64,000 nt of DNA from Streptomyces sp. WM6378 (GCF_001279695.1 NZ_LGDD01000306.1:124001-188000); one strand, 5' to 3'; shown: positions 9,452 to 18,933, numbered from the stretch's first letter. Numbers and translations: made by a program. Notes: generated from the sequence alone by a model not told the origin.

Positions 9452-10402
9452 ATGTCTACTACTACGATTACTCAGCCCCCGCCGGCGCAGACCCGTCGGC
9501 GAACTCCCCTGCCGGTGGCGTCTCGACCGGAGCACAACGGCCAGGTGGTACTGAGCGTCTCAGCGAGTGACCTGTCCAGTTGCCGCTTCCTCGTCTCGCC
9601 GCTGCTCGAGGCGCTGGCGGCGAGCGAAGTCCTGCGCGGACAGCACCCAGCCCTGCGCGGCCGGCTCCGGCACAGCCTGAAGTTCGGAAACCGGCACGCG
9701 CTCAACATCCCCCAGGCCGAAGTGCAGCACCGGATTCGGTTGACGGCAGGGCAGTTGCTCCGCCGGCAAGGGGCGGCGACCGGCCGTCAGGAGGCCGACT
9801 TCTCGGCGCTGGGGCCGCTGGAGGAGCCGGCCCGGGAGTTCTTCCAGGACTGCCTCGCCGACGACTGGCCCCGGATCAGGACCGCGCTGGAGTCCGATGT
9901 CGCGCTGCGCGCCCACAACCTGGCGGCGTTCGGAGTCCGCGAGGTCGTCGACAGCCTGCCCGGCCTCACCGTGCGAGAAGTGCGGGACGCGCCGGGACGC
10001 GCCGGGCGCGGGCTGATCCTGGTGCCCTCGGTCTTCCAGCGGACCCGGGTACTCCTGACGAACGAGTGGGGGACGGTCATCACCTACCCGGCGTCCGGAC
10101 ACCGCCGGCTCTGGGACGACAGCGAGGCGGTGGCCCCCACCCAGCTCGGCGCGCTGCTCGGCCGCGGTCGCGCGGCGGCGCTCCTCAACATCGGCGCGGG
10201 CTGCGGTACCACCGAACTCGCCGACCGGCTCGGCGTCAGCGCGGGCACCGCCTCCGTGCACGTGACCGCCCTGCGCAACGGCGGCCTCGTCGCCACCCAT
10301 CGTGTCGGCAAGGCGGTCAACCACGTGCTGACGCCCGTCGGTTCGGCACTCATCACGGCGCAGCTCACCGCGGAGCCGACCATGCTCCCGCGGATGCGCT
10401 GA
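9452..10402 (+). CDS. DUF5937-like winged-helix transcriptional regulator
   Basis: A 316-residue protein. The C-terminal region is an ArsR-like winged helix: AALLNIGAGCGTTELADRLG (helices 1-2), then VSAGTASVHVTALRNGGLVA (recognition helix) and HRVGKAVNHVLTPVG (wing). The long N-terminal domain (SASDLSSCRFLVSPLLEALA, QHPALRGRLRHS, and an EEPAREFFQDCLADDW segment) has the pattern of DUF5937 regulators common in Streptomyces. It starts 10 bases after the small-subunit stop and belongs to the same transcription unit. A hairpin terminator follows. It is the obvious candidate regulator of the locus, including the divergent oxygenase/exporter promoter region. Direct targets are inferred. Confidence 0.75.
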   Translation: MSTTTITQPPPAQTRRRTPLPVASRPEHNGQVVLSVSASDLSSCRFLVSPLLEALAASEVLRGQHPALRGRLRHSLKFGNRHALNIPQAEVQHRIRLTAGQLLRRQGAATGRQEADFSALGPLEEPAREFFQDCLADDWPRIRTALESDVALRAHNLAAFGVREVVDSLPGLTVREVRDAPGRAGRGLILVPSVFQRTRVLLTNEWGTVITYPASGHRRLWDDSEAVAPTQLGALLGRGRAAALLNIGAGCGTTELADRLGVSAGTASVHVTALRNGGLVATHRVGKAVNHVLTPVGSALITAQLTAEPTMLPRMR

Positions 10403-10444
10403 CGCCGACGCGATCCGGCTCGGAGGTGGTGAGGGCGAACCAAC

Positions 10445-10479
10445 TGTGGTGCCCGTCCCGGAAGGGGACGGGCACCACA
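10445..10479. terminator. Bidirectional hairpin terminator
   Basis: A perfect 15-bp stem (10445-10459 with 10465-10479) and a 5-base loop lie between the stop codons of the convergent regulator and oxygenase genes. Confidence 0.85.
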
Positions 10480-10519
10480 GGCGACACCGGGATGCCTGCA
10501 GGGGTTCGTCGGACGGTGG

Positions 10520-11551
10520 TCAGCCGTTGATCAGGTGGTCGGTGCCGGGGACCAAGTGGCCCTGGTGCGGTGCCATGTCGTCCACGTTCACCGTCTTGAT
10601 GATCCAGCGGCTCTGCAGCGCCTCGGGGTCGCCGACGTTGAGGACCTCCTTGGCGTGGATCGTGTGGTTGTTGTACGTGATCACGAAGTCGCCGGGCTCG
10701 ATGAAGACCCGCCGCTTGAGGGAGTGCAGGGTTTCGGCGACCTTGGGGACGATGGCCTTGGCGGCTTCGGTGACCCCCACGGTCCGGTTCTCGAAGAACC
10801 GCAGGTCTTCCGGGCCCCGGCCGCCGATGATCGGGTGCATGTCCGCTTCCCCGAGCTGAACCCGTCCGCCACCCATGGTGCTCAGGTCGTCGAAGGGGGT
10901 GTAGAACTCGCTGGAGCGCAGCAGCGTCAGCTCTTCCTCGGTGAAGGCGGCGATGACGTCGATGTTCCGTACGAACGAGGTGTAGACCTCGTTCACGGGA
11001 TTGCTGCGCATACCGACCATGTACACCTGGTCGGGCCGCACGAAGTGGTTGGCGAGGTCCTTGTGGAAGTGGATCTGCTTGAGCGCCTTCTGCGACTGGC
11101 TGCCCTGCAGATGCCGCTGCGGGTAGATGTCCTGGAAGACATCGCCGTCGTTGACGTTGACGTACCCGATGGCCGGGGTGTTCGCGAGCTGGGCGAACAG
11201 CGCGAGGAACCCCTCGGCGACGAACGTCTTCTTCAGCTCGTACTTGGAACGCACGGGCTGGTCGAAGTCGAACACCGGGACATCACGGTCGTGAGGGACG
11301 TTCTTCAGGACTACTACCGGCTCGGCGGTACGGTCGCGGGTGGCCAGCGAGTCGACGTAAGCACGGAAACGCTCCGGGATCACGCCCTCGGCGATGAGCC
11401 GGCCGACCTGGAAGCGATGCGCCTCGTAAAGGCGGTAAGGGTTGGCGGTGAGGCTGTCGAGCGAAGACTCCAGGGCCTCGCGCTCCGCATCCGTGAACGT
11501 GAACTCTGGAGCGATGGTCCAGTTGGCTCCGGCAGCAGCTTCAACAGTCAT
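10520..11551 (-). CDS. Fe(II)/2-oxoglutarate-dependent amino acid oxygenase (clavaminate synthase-like)
   Basis: This 343-residue protein fits the clavaminate synthase/AsnO/VioC branch of TauD-like non-haem iron oxygenases. The metal-binding facial triad can be read as H163 and D165 in QIHFHKDL plus H299 in NNHTIHAKE. R315 in SRWIIKTVN is the likely 2-oxoglutarate-binding arginine. A strong ribosome-binding site (AAGGAG, 5 bases before ATG) fixes the start. Members of this branch hydroxylate free amino acids, or amino acids loaded on carrier proteins, often at the beta carbon. The nearby A-T-TE protein makes a carrier-bound amino acid a plausible substrate. The gene is divergent from the exporter-NRPS pair and shares a roughly 500-base control region with it. 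Confidence 0.85.
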   Translation of the reverse strand: MTVEAAAGANWTIAPEFTFTDAEREALESSLDSLTANPYRLYEAHRFQVGRLIAEGVIPERFRAYVDSLATRDRTAEPVVVLKNVPHDRDVPVFDFDQPVRSKYELKKTFVAEGFLALFAQLANTPAIGYVNVNDGDVFQDIYPQRHLQGSQSQKALKQIHFHKDLANHFVRPDQVYMVGMRSNPVNEVYTSFVRNIDVIAAFTEEELTLLRSSEFYTPFDDLSTMGGGRVQLGEADMHPIIGGRGPEDLRFFENRTVGVTEAAKAIVPKVAETLHSLKRRVFIEPGDFVITYNNHTIHAKEVLNVGDPEALQSRWIIKTVNVDDMAPHQGHLVPGTDHLING

Positions 11552-12048
11552 TAACGCTCCTTGTGAAATTCCCTCATCGATGACGCAGGGAATGCTTTCG
11601 TTCGATGCAGGGCCGGATTACGAGTTCGGCGCTGCGACAAGGGCAGTCAACTCTCGTCTTTTCGCTGTGTCCATGTATTTGAGGCAGAGTCAAAATCATC
11701 ATTCGGGTTCCGGCGAAGTGGCGGGGAATTACCGGAATGACCGGTTTAATCTCGGGGCGGAGCTTCGGTGCCCGGCCGGGCAGTAGGCCCAGGTGTGATC
11801 CGAGCCACCTGTGATTGATCTTCCCGGCAGTGGACTGCTAGCGTCTGAAACCGGCGAGCCGAAAAAGCTTGCAGGTGGGGGGCGTACAAGGCCATCAGCC
11901 GGAAAGCCGCCCCGCATCCCCCTTTTTTGCCGTGGCGCAGAACAGCGACAATTCTCGATTCAGCTGCCCGGCATATGCACTTTTGTGGAAGCCGTCGATT
12001 TCCTGGTCAACGGCCGACCGCAGGCCTTTCGAGAAGATCGAGAACCAC
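11552..12048. promoter_or_regulatory. Divergent control region between oxygenase and exporter genes
   Basis: About 500 bases, less GC-rich near the oxygenase end. Two inverted repeats stand out: ATTCCCT/AGGGAAT (11568-11593) and ACCGG-aatga-CCGGT (11731-11745). Promoters for both directions should lie here. No other gene is visible. Confidence 0.5.
11568..11593. promoter_or_regulatory. Inverted repeat, possible operator of the oxygenase gene
   Basis: Perfect 7-base arms ATTCCCT and AGGGAAT are separated by 12 bases, giving about two helical turns centre to centre. The repeat sits 17 bases upstream of the oxygenase ATG. A dimeric winged-helix regulator such as the one at 9452 could bind here; that is inference. 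Confidence 0.4.
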
Positions 12049-13572
12049 ATGTCGCTGACCGCAAGTCGACCAAGGATGAGGTCGCGCACCTTTGGTGTCG
12101 TGGGCACCGCGTACCTGAGCCTTTTCATGGTGTCCGCGGACAATTCCATCATCAACACCGCGGTACCGAGAATATCGGCGTCATTGCGGGCGGGGACGCC
12201 GGACGTGCAGTTCGCGATCGACGCGTACATGCTGGTCTTCGCCTCGTCGCTGATCATCGCGGGCAGCGTCGTCGACCGCGTGGGTGCGCGTCGTTCGTAC
12301 GCCGTGGGCGTCAGCGCCTTCACGGCCGCCTCGCTCCTCGGAGCGTTCGTGCCCTCGGTGTCGATGTTGGTGCTGTCCCGCGCGGGCATGGGCATCGGCG
12401 CGGCGTTCATCGTGCCGAGCATCTTCAAGCTGTTCGCCAACGAACTGACCGACAGCGGCAGACGGCGCGTGCTCGCGCTGTGGCCGGCCGTCGTCGGTCT
12501 CGGCGTGGCCGTCGGCCCGGTGCTCGGCGGCCTGCTGCTGACCCGGTTCTGGTACGGATCGATCTTCCTGATCAACGTGCCGGTCGGTGCGATCGCCCTG
12601 ATCGGCACCGCCACCCTCGTCCGGCGCCGGAAACCCGAGCCCGTCACGAGGCGCCCCGACCCCGTCGGAGCGGTGCTGCTCCTCATAGGTGTCGCGGTGT
12701 TCGCTTCGGCGATCATCTTCGCCGTCGACGACCGGCTCCCCGGCTGGCTGCGGTTCGGCCTCGGCGCCGCCGGTCTGCTGACGCTGATCGGGTACACCGT
12801 CCACGAACGGCGCACCGACCGGCCGCTGTTCGACCTCGGCTACTTCCGGACGCGTACGTTCACCGGCGCCGTCGTGGCCATGTCCGGACTGTTCTTCGCC
12901 CTGTTCGGCACGGTGTTCCTGGCCGGTCAGTTCACCCAGTACGGCTTGGGCTGGAGCCCCTTGCAGGCCGGTGCCGGCCTGCTCCCGCTCGCGGTGGGGC
13001 TGACCATCGCCTCGCTGTCCTGCGTCGCGGTCACCGCGCGCATCGGGCCGAAGGCCACCGTGGCCACCGGGCTCGGCCTCGGTGCGCTCGGCTGCGCGCT
13101 GTGCGCCATGGCCGCCGCCGATCTTCGCTATCCGCTGCTCGCCGCGGGGCTGCTGTGCTGCGGGCTCGGCATGGGGCTGTCCGTCGGACCCGCGTTGACG
13201 CTGATCGTCACCAGTCTGCGACCGGCCGACGCGGGCGTCGGGTCCTCCGTGAACGCCATGTTCCAGCAGATCTGGGGCGCCGGGGGCGTCGCGGTGATGG
13301 GCCTGGTGTTCTCGACGGGCTACGCGAAGCACGTCGAGTCGGCGCCCGGTCTGCCCGCTTCGGCCGGCTCGGTGAGTGAGGGCTACGACCTGCTCGCCCA
13401 CGGGTCCGGGCGGGCCGCGACGTGGTTCGCCGACGGTGTGAGCTCCGGCCTGCTCGCCGCCTGGATCACCGGCGCCGCGGTGGCGTCCCTCGCCGTCATC
13501 GCCGTCCTGGTGATCCTGCCCACCACCACGAGTACCTCTGCCATTCCCCGCTCGCGAAAGGTCAACGCCTGA
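12049..13572 (+). CDS. DHA2-type MFS exporter, 14 transmembrane helices
   Basis: A 507-residue major facilitator protein. Motif D1-like DNSIINTAVPRI in helix 1, DRVGARRSYAVG in the 2-3 loop (motif A) and a motif C-like RAGMGIGAAFIVPS followed by VGLGVAVGPVLGG in helix 5 are typical of drug:H+ antiporters of the 14-helix DHA2/EmrB-QacA group. The ATG at 12049 was chosen because the hydrophobic sequence begins about 14 residues later and upstream residues look non-coding. Its TGA overlaps the ATG of the NRPS-like gene (TGATG), so the two are co-translated. The likely job is export of, and self-protection against, the locus product. Confidence 0.9.
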   Translation: MSLTASRPRMRSRTFGVVGTAYLSLFMVSADNSIINTAVPRISASLRAGTPDVQFAIDAYMLVFASSLIIAGSVVDRVGARRSYAVGVSAFTAASLLGAFVPSVSMLVLSRAGMGIGAAFIVPSIFKLFANELTDSGRRRVLALWPAVVGLGVAVGPVLGGLLLTRFWYGSIFLINVPVGAIALIGTATLVRRRKPEPVTRRPDPVGAVLLLIGVAVFASAIIFAVDDRLPGWLRFGLGAAGLLTLIGYTVHERRTDRPLFDLGYFRTRTFTGAVVAMSGLFFALFGTVFLAGQFTQYGLGWSPLQAGAGLLPLAVGLTIASLSCVAVTARIGPKATVATGLGLGALGCALCAMAAADLRYPLLAAGLLCCGLGMGLSVGPALTLIVTSLRPADAGVGSSVNAMFQQIWGAGGVAVMGLVFSTGYAKHVESAPGLPASAGSVSEGYDLLAHGSGRAATWFADGVSSGLLAAWITGAAVASLAVIAVLVILPTTTSTSAIPRSRKVNA

Positions 13573-16148
13573 TGACTTCGGAAACCGGCGGCACGCTGTA
13601 TGCCGCGATCGCCGCGCACGCGGTCGACCGTCCCCAGAAGGTCGCGTTGTCCCGTGGCGAGCACAAGCTGAGTTACCGCGAACTCGCGGCGGCCGCCGAC
13701 ACCTTGGCCGCGCGCCTGCGCGAGCTCGGCGTCGGGGCGGAGAACGTCGTGGTCATCGACCTGCCGGTCGGCTTCGACACCATCGTCGCGATGGCCGCGG
13801 TCGGCCAGGTCGGCGCGGCCTTCACCCTGCTGGAGCCGGATCTGCCGGACAGCCGCAAGCAGTTGATCGTCGACGACTGCGGCCCGGCCGCGCTGATCAC
13901 CGAATTGGGACCGACGCGTGGCCCGCGACCGGGGCTGCCCTTGGACGAACGGCTGGTCCGGCGCACCTCGCCCGCCGCGTACGTCGCCTACACGTCGGGG
14001 TCGACCGGGGTCCCCAAGGGAGCCGTCGTCGAGCAGGCCGCCCTGGCGAACCACGTCCTGCGCACCATCGACTGGTACGGCCTGACATCGGACGACACCC
14101 GACTGCTCTTCTCCTCGATCGCGTTCGACCTCGCGCTCGAACAGATCTGCACGTCGATGGTGGCCGGCTGTGAACTCGTCTTCCGGGACGAGGCGTTCGT
14201 GTACGGCGGAGCCGAGGACTTCCTGCACCACTGCCGTCGGCTCGGTGTGACCGTGCTGAGCCTGCCGACGGGCGTGTTCAACAGGTTCGGCGCCGAGCTG
14301 GCCGAGTCGGCCGGGCACACCGCACCGGACCTGCGCCTGGTGATGGCCGGCGGCGAGGCCCCGACCCAGAGCGCGGTGGCCGCCTGGGCGAGCATCGCAC
14401 CGGGAGGCACCCGCGTGGTGAACGGGTACGGTCCGACCGAGACGGCCGTCGTCGTCTGCTACCGGGACCTGCTGCCCGGCGACGCCATCGCGATCGGGGC
14501 ACCGATCGACGGCGTCCGGTTCCTTCTCGAACCCCTCGGTGAAGACGGCGACGCATCCGGTCTCGTCATCCAGGGCGTCGCGGTCGGTCGCGGCTACCTG
14601 GGGCAGGCGGCGTCGTCCCCGGCGTTCTGCCTGCTCGACGGCGAGTGGTCCTACCGCACCGGCGACGTGGCCACCGCGAAGGGCGACGGCGGCTACGACC
14701 TGCACGGCCGCTTCGACGCGCAGGTCAAGGTCAACGGCGGTTTCCGGGTGGAACCCGGTGAGATCGTCTCCCGGCTCCTGTCCGTCGACTTCGTCGTCGA
14801 CGCGGTGGTCGTGCCGTTCGACACCGCCGGCGGCCGGCTCCTCGCCGCGTACGTCCGGCTCGACAAGAGCCTCGCGCCGCCATCGGATCCCGAGGCCGCG
14901 ATCGTGCGGCGGCTCGCGGCTGCCCTGCCCGACTACATGGTGCCCTCGCGGGTCACCGTCCTCGACGAGTTCCCGCTGACATCGCGCGGCAAGGTCGACC
15001 GGGCGGCGCTGCTCGACCGGGCGAAGACCCTGCCGGGCACGGACGTCGAGGACGACGCCGATCCGACGGACGTGCCCGCACAACTGCGCCGGGCCTGGCG
15101 ACAGGTCCTCGGCGCCCCGCCCGAGAACGAGTCGACGAGCTTCTTCGCGGCCGGCGGCAACTCGGTCAGGGCGATCGAGCTGATCACCGAGGTGCGCGGC
15201 AGGCTGAACGTGGGCCTGCGCGCCGCCGAGCTCTACCGGACACCCCAATTCGACGCGCTGGCACGCCTCTTGGCCGATCGGCGTGACGGGATTCCGACCG
15301 CCCACCACACCACCGGCACCACCCTTGTCCGGATGCGTCCGGCGGGACAGGACCGGCTGTGGGTCTTTCTGCCACCACTGTCCGGCGCGGTCACCCGCTA
15401 CGCGTCACTGTCCAGGCTGCTGCCCGCCGACGACACCGTGTGGGCCATGGAAACGCCTCCCGAGTTGTCCGGCAAGGGCATGGCGGCGCTCGCCGACGGA
15501 CTCGCCGAGGTCCTCCTGGCGGGCGGCGTCGAACGGTTCGGCACCATCTGCGTGTCCGGGTTCTCGCTGGGCGGCGTCTTCGGCTACGAGGTCGCCCGCC
15601 GGCTGCACGACCGCTGCGGCGACGCGGTGCGGGCCCTGCTCATCGACCCGCCGGACCCCGGCGCCCACCGCGTCCGCGTGGAGGACGCCTTCGACATCTT
15701 CGTCCGTGTCGGCTGGTCGATCACCGCCCCCGCCCAGCGGTTTGTGGACGAGCACGGCGGGTTCGACCTGGCCGCGGTCACCGCGGCGGCCAAGGACGCG
15801 GGAACCCTGGCGCGGGACGCCGGCCAGCAGGAGATCGAGGACGCCTGGGCGGTGTACGAATCGAACGCACGGGTCCTGGACGGCTTGCTGCTGAGCCCGC
15901 CCGACGGGCTGCGGGTGCGCATCCTGCAGGGCGACACCGGTGGCCAGATCGACTACGCCCGCCGCGGGCCGACCACCGTCACGGCCGGCGGCGGCAAGCC
16001 GTGGACACGCGGACACGCCATCGGTCAGTGGCGGGACGTCCTGCCGGACGACGCCGTGGACAAGCTGCCGGTCGACCACTTCGCCCTGCTCGAATCGCCC
16101 AACGACGAACTGGTCCGGGACTGGCTCGACGCCCAGGCCCGCCGCTGA
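13572..16148 (+). CDS. Single-module NRPS-like protein (adenylation-carrier-thioesterase)
   Basis: An 858-residue protein with no condensation domain. The adenylation domain covers residues about 5-485: A3 YTSGSTGVPKG (140-150), A4 IAFDLALEQ with D186, A5 NGYGPTETAV, A7 YRTGDV, A8 GRFDAQVKVNGGFRVEPGEI and A10 PLTSRGKVD with K474. The carrier domain has FFAAGGNS with phosphopantetheine serine S531. The thioesterase has GFSLGG with S665 and a histidine in VDHFALLES near the C-terminus. D186 aligns with the aspartate that binds the alpha-amino group, so an amino acid rather than a keto acid is expected. The protein would activate one amino acid, hold it as a thioester (perhaps for the oxygenase) and release it by hydrolysis, cyclisation or dimerisation. 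The substrate is not predicted. Confidence 0.9.
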   Translation: MTSETGGTLYAAIAAHAVDRPQKVALSRGEHKLSYRELAAAADTLAARLRELGVGAENVVVIDLPVGFDTIVAMAAVGQVGAAFTLLEPDLPDSRKQLIVDDCGPAALITELGPTRGPRPGLPLDERLVRRTSPAAYVAYTSGSTGVPKGAVVEQAALANHVLRTIDWYGLTSDDTRLLFSSIAFDLALEQICTSMVAGCELVFRDEAFVYGGAEDFLHHCRRLGVTVLSLPTGVFNRFGAELAESAGHTAPDLRLVMAGGEAPTQSAVAAWASIAPGGTRVVNGYGPTETAVVVCYRDLLPGDAIAIGAPIDGVRFLLEPLGEDGDASGLVIQGVAVGRGYLGQAASSPAFCLLDGEWSYRTGDVATAKGDGGYDLHGRFDAQVKVNGGFRVEPGEIVSRLLSVDFVVDAVVVPFDTAGGRLLAAYVRLDKSLAPPSDPEAAIVRRLAAALPDYMVPSRVTVLDEFPLTSRGKVDRAALLDRAKTLPGTDVEDDADPTDVPAQLRRAWRQVLGAPPENESTSFFAAGGNSVRAIELITEVRGRLNVGLRAAELYRTPQFDALARLLADRRDGIPTAHHTTGTTLVRMRPAGQDRLWVFLPPLSGAVTRYASLSRLLPADDTVWAMETPPELSGKGMAALADGLAEVLLAGGVERFGTICVSGFSLGGVFGYEVARRLHDRCGDAVRALLIDPPDPGAHRVRVEDAFDIFVRVGWSITAPAQRFVDEHGGFDLAAVTAAAKDAGTLARDAGQQEIEDAWAVYESNARVLDGLLLSPPDGLRVRILQGDTGGQIDYARRGPTTVTAGGGKPWTRGHAIGQWRDVLPDDAVDKLPVDHFALLESPNDELVRDWLDAQARR

Positions 16149-16183
16149 CCCACACGGTGCGCGGCCGCCGGGACCCTGCGCAG

Positions 16184-16225
16184 CCGTTCGGTGCCGGCCC
16201 GGCGAACCGGGCCGGCACCGAACGG
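16184..16225 (+). terminator. Strong hairpin terminator after the NRPS-like gene
   Basis: A perfect 19-bp stem (16184-16202 with 16207-16225) is closed by a CGAA loop, 36 bases after the NRPS-like stop codon. Confidence 0.88.
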
Positions 16226-16365
16226 GATCCGGCAGCGCGTGATCAGCGGGTCATCAGGGGTTGCCGGCGGGCGGCCGGGAGAGGTGCCGGGGGGACGATC
16301 GGGCACTAGGTTGACGGGGCAGAAATCTTTCGGCACCGCACCGAGTGATGGGGGAGAGCATGTCC

Positions 16366-17682
16366 ATGCTTAAAGGAGCCAATGTTCCGGTGCCTGCGCA
16401 CTCGGTACGTGTCGAACTGGCCTGGCGGTCCGGTCCCGGCGTCCCCGACGTCGACGCCTCGGCCCTTCTGCTGACCGAAGGGCGGGTCCGCTCGGACGCC
16501 GACTTCGTCTTCTACAACCAGCCCACCCACTCCTCGGGAGCCGTGCGCCACGAAGGCAAGCGGTCCGGGCCCGACGCGGTGACGGACACCCTGTTCATCG
16601 ACCTCGCGCAGGTGGAACCGGCCGTCGAACGCGTGGTGCTCGCCGCCTCCGCCGACGGCGGAACCTTCGGCCGCGTCCCCGGCCTCGGCATCCGTGTCCT
16701 GGACGCGGCCACCGGCGCGGAGCTCGCGCGCTTCGACAGCCGGGACGCCACCGTGGAGACCGCCTTCATCCTCGGCGAGCTCTACCGCCGCCAGGGCGCC
16801 TGGAAGTTCCGCGCCGTCGGCCAGGGCTACGACAGCGGACTCGAAGGCCTCGCAACGGACTTCGGGATCACCGTCGACAAGCCGCAGCAGCCGCCCGCCG
16901 TGTCACCCGCACAGGCGCCCTTCACGCCGACGCCGCCTCCCGCCCCGGCCGCCTACACCCCACCCCCGGCCCCGGTGTGGCCCGAGCCGGCCGCCCAGAT
17001 TCCGGCGCCCCCGACCGCTCCGCCGTTGACGCCGCCGTCACCTGTGCGCCTGTCCAAAGTCACCCTCACCAAGGACGCACCCAGGGTCTCGCTCGCCAAA
17101 CAGGGCGGCACTTCGGGTGCGATGCGGGTCAATCTCAACTGGCAGAGCCGCAAGCAATTCAGCGGCTGGGGCGCCAAGTTGGGGCGCGCCGCCGCCAACC
17201 ACTCCGATCTCGACCTCGACCTGTGCGCCCTGTACGAGCTCTCCGACGGCCGCAAGGGCGTGGTCCAGGCCCTGGGCAACGCCTTCGGCGCGCTCCACCA
17301 GCCTCCGTACGTCCACCTCGACGGCGACGACCGCACCGGCGCCGTCGAAACAGGTGAGAACCTCACCGTCAATCTCGACCAGAAGGACAAGTTCCGCCGC
17401 CTGCTGATCTTCGTCACCATCTATGAGGGCGCCCGCAGCTTCGCCGACCTGCACGCCACGGTGACCCTCCAGCCGCAGTTCGGCGCGCCGATCGAGTTCT
17501 TCCTCGACGAGTGCACCGTCCCGTCCACGGTCTGCGCGCTCGCCCTGATCACCAACAACAACGGCGACCTGGTCGTCCAGCGCGAGGCCCGCTACCTGGT
17601 GCCCGCGCGCGGCGTCAGCCCGCAGCGCACCATCGACCAGGCCTACGGCTGGGGCATGAACTGGACGCCCGGCCGCAAGTAG
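16366..17682 (+). CDS. Tandem TerD-domain protein
   Basis: A 438-residue protein with two TerD-type (tellurium resistance/stress) domains. The N-terminal one has [16 protein letters not shown] and a closing [18 protein letters not shown] Pro/Ala-rich linker spans residues about 165-235. The C-terminal one has the classical calcium-site stretch [19 protein letters not shown] and [19 protein letters not shown]. Two ATGs are close together. The ATG at 16366 is preferred because GGGGGAG lies 9 bases before it, whereas it is only 3 bases from the ATG at 16360. TerD proteins bind calcium and work in membrane-associated stress complexes; the role here is unknown. The stop codon is 6 bases from the end of the convergent glycosyltransferase gene. 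Confidence 0.87.
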   Translation: MLKGANVPVPAHSVRVELAWRSGPGVPDVDASALLLTEGRVRSDADFVFYNQPTHSSGAVRHEGKRSGPDAVTDTLFIDLAQVEPAVERVVLAASADGGTFGRVPGLGIRVLDAATGAELARFDSRDATVETAFILGELYRRQGAWKFRAVGQGYDSGLEGLATDFGITVDKPQQPPAVSPAQAPFTPTPPPAPAAYTPPPAPVWPEPAAQIPAPPTAPPLTPPSPVRLSKVTLTKDAPRVSLAKQGGTSGAMRVNLNWQSRKQFSGWGAKLGRAAANHSDLDLDLCALYELSDGRKGVVQALGNAFGALHQPPYVHLDGDDRTGAVETGENLTVNLDQKDKFRRLLIFVTIYEGARSFADLHATVTLQPQFGAPIEFFLDECTVPSTVCALALITNNNGDLVVQREARYLVPARGVSPQRTIDQAYGWGMNWTPGRK

Positions 17683-17688
17683 CCCGCG

Positions 17689-18885
17689 TCACCGCTGCTC
17701 GGGTGCGGCCTCGGGCCGGGCGTAGGTGCGGCCCTTCCAGGCCGCGCCCCGCCCCCGGTAGTGCTGCACCGCCGAGTCGACCGTCATCAGCAGGTAGAGC
17801 AGCGCCGTGAACGGCAGCGCCGGGGCGAGCACGAGCGGCTGGCGGTAGTGGCGGAGCATCGGCAGATACGTTCCGGTCATCACCAGCCAGGCCGCCCCGC
17901 CCGCCCACACGGCCCCGGCACTCCCGGTGGCCAGGCCCGCGACGAAGGTGACCGGCGGCGCCAGATAGACCAGCGCCAGACCCGCGACCGTGCCGAGCAG
18001 CACCAGCGGGCTGTGCCGCAACTGCGCGTACGCACTGCGCGAGACCATCCGCCAGAGGTCCGCGAGGCGCGGATAGGGGCGCACGCTGTCGACCCGGTCC
18101 GCGAGGCCCAGCCAGACCCGCCCGCCGGACCCGCGCACCGCGCGCGCCACGGACACGTCGTCGATCACCGCCTGGCGCACCGCGTCCGGAATCCCGGCCC
18201 GTTCCGCGGCCTGAGTACGCAGGAGGACGCAACCGCCCGCCGCTGCCGTGGCGCGCGGCCTGCGGGCATTGATCCAGCGGAACGGATACAGCTGCGCGAA
18301 GAAGTACACGAACGCCGGGACGATCAAACGCTCCCAGCCGCTGGCCACCCGCAGCCGCGCCATCTGCGACACCAGGTCGAAGCCGCCGCCGCGCGCCGCC
18401 GCGACCAGCTCCCGCAGGCTGTCCGGCCCGTGCGCGATGTCGGCGTCGGTGAGCAGGAGGTACTCCGGCTCATGTGCCCGCGCGAGCGCGATGCCGTGGC
18501 GCAGCGCCCACAGTTTGCCGGTCCAGCCCGCCTCCGGCTCACCCGGCGAGACCACGCTCAGCGGCAGACCGCCGTGCCGCTCGGCGAGCGAACGGGCGAG
18601 CTCACCGGTGCCGTCCGAGCTCCCGTCGTCCACCAGGAAGATCTCCGCGCGGCCGGGGTAGTCCTGCGCGAGCAGCGACGGCAGGCTCAGCGGCAGCACC
18701 TCCGCCTCGTCGCGGGCCGGCACCACCACCGCGACATCCGGCCAATGTTCGAGTGCCGCCCTGGGCGGCAGCCGCTGGTCGGTGCGCCAGAAGAAGCCCT
18801 GCCCGAGCAGCAGCCAGAGCCAGACGACCAGGGACACCAGGGCGATCCATGCAAGGGCGCTCATCCGCCGCAGTCTGCCCCACAT
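17689..18885 (-). CDS. HpnB-like family 2 glycosyltransferase, membrane-bound
   Basis: A 398-residue protein. An N-terminal membrane helix (LAWIALVSLVVWLWLLLGQG) is followed by a GT-A domain with VVVPARDEAEVLPLSLPSLL, LVDDGSSDGT and the metal-binding TDAD. Two or three C-terminal membrane helices begin near residue 300 (VLLGTVAGLALVYLAPPVTF). The order matches the hopanoid-biosynthesis-associated glycosyltransferase HpnB. Other hopanoid genes are absent nearby, so the acceptor is uncertain. The ATG at 18885 is chosen because GGAG lies 6 bases upstream; an internal ATG at 18864 lacks a site. It is divergent from the racemase gene. Confidence 0.82.
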   Translation of the reverse strand: MWGRLRRMSALAWIALVSLVVWLWLLLGQGFFWRTDQRLPPRAALEHWPDVAVVVPARDEAEVLPLSLPSLLAQDYPGRAEIFLVDDGSSDGTGELARSLAERHGGLPLSVVSPGEPEAGWTGKLWALRHGIALARAHEPEYLLLTDADIAHGPDSLRELVAAARGGGFDLVSQMARLRVASGWERLIVPAFVYFFAQLYPFRWINARRPRATAAAGGCVLLRTQAAERAGIPDAVRQAVIDDVSVARAVRGSGGRVWLGLADRVDSVRPYPRLADLWRMVSRSAYAQLRHSPLVLLGTVAGLALVYLAPPVTFVAGLATGSAGAVWAGGAAWLVMTGTYLPMLRHYRQPLVLAPALPFTALLYLLMTVDSAVQHYRGRGAAWKGRTYARPEAAPEQR

Positions 18886-18933
18886 CCCGTGCTCCACACG
18901 GGACCTCGGCCGGATTCGCCGGGGCCCGTCGAC

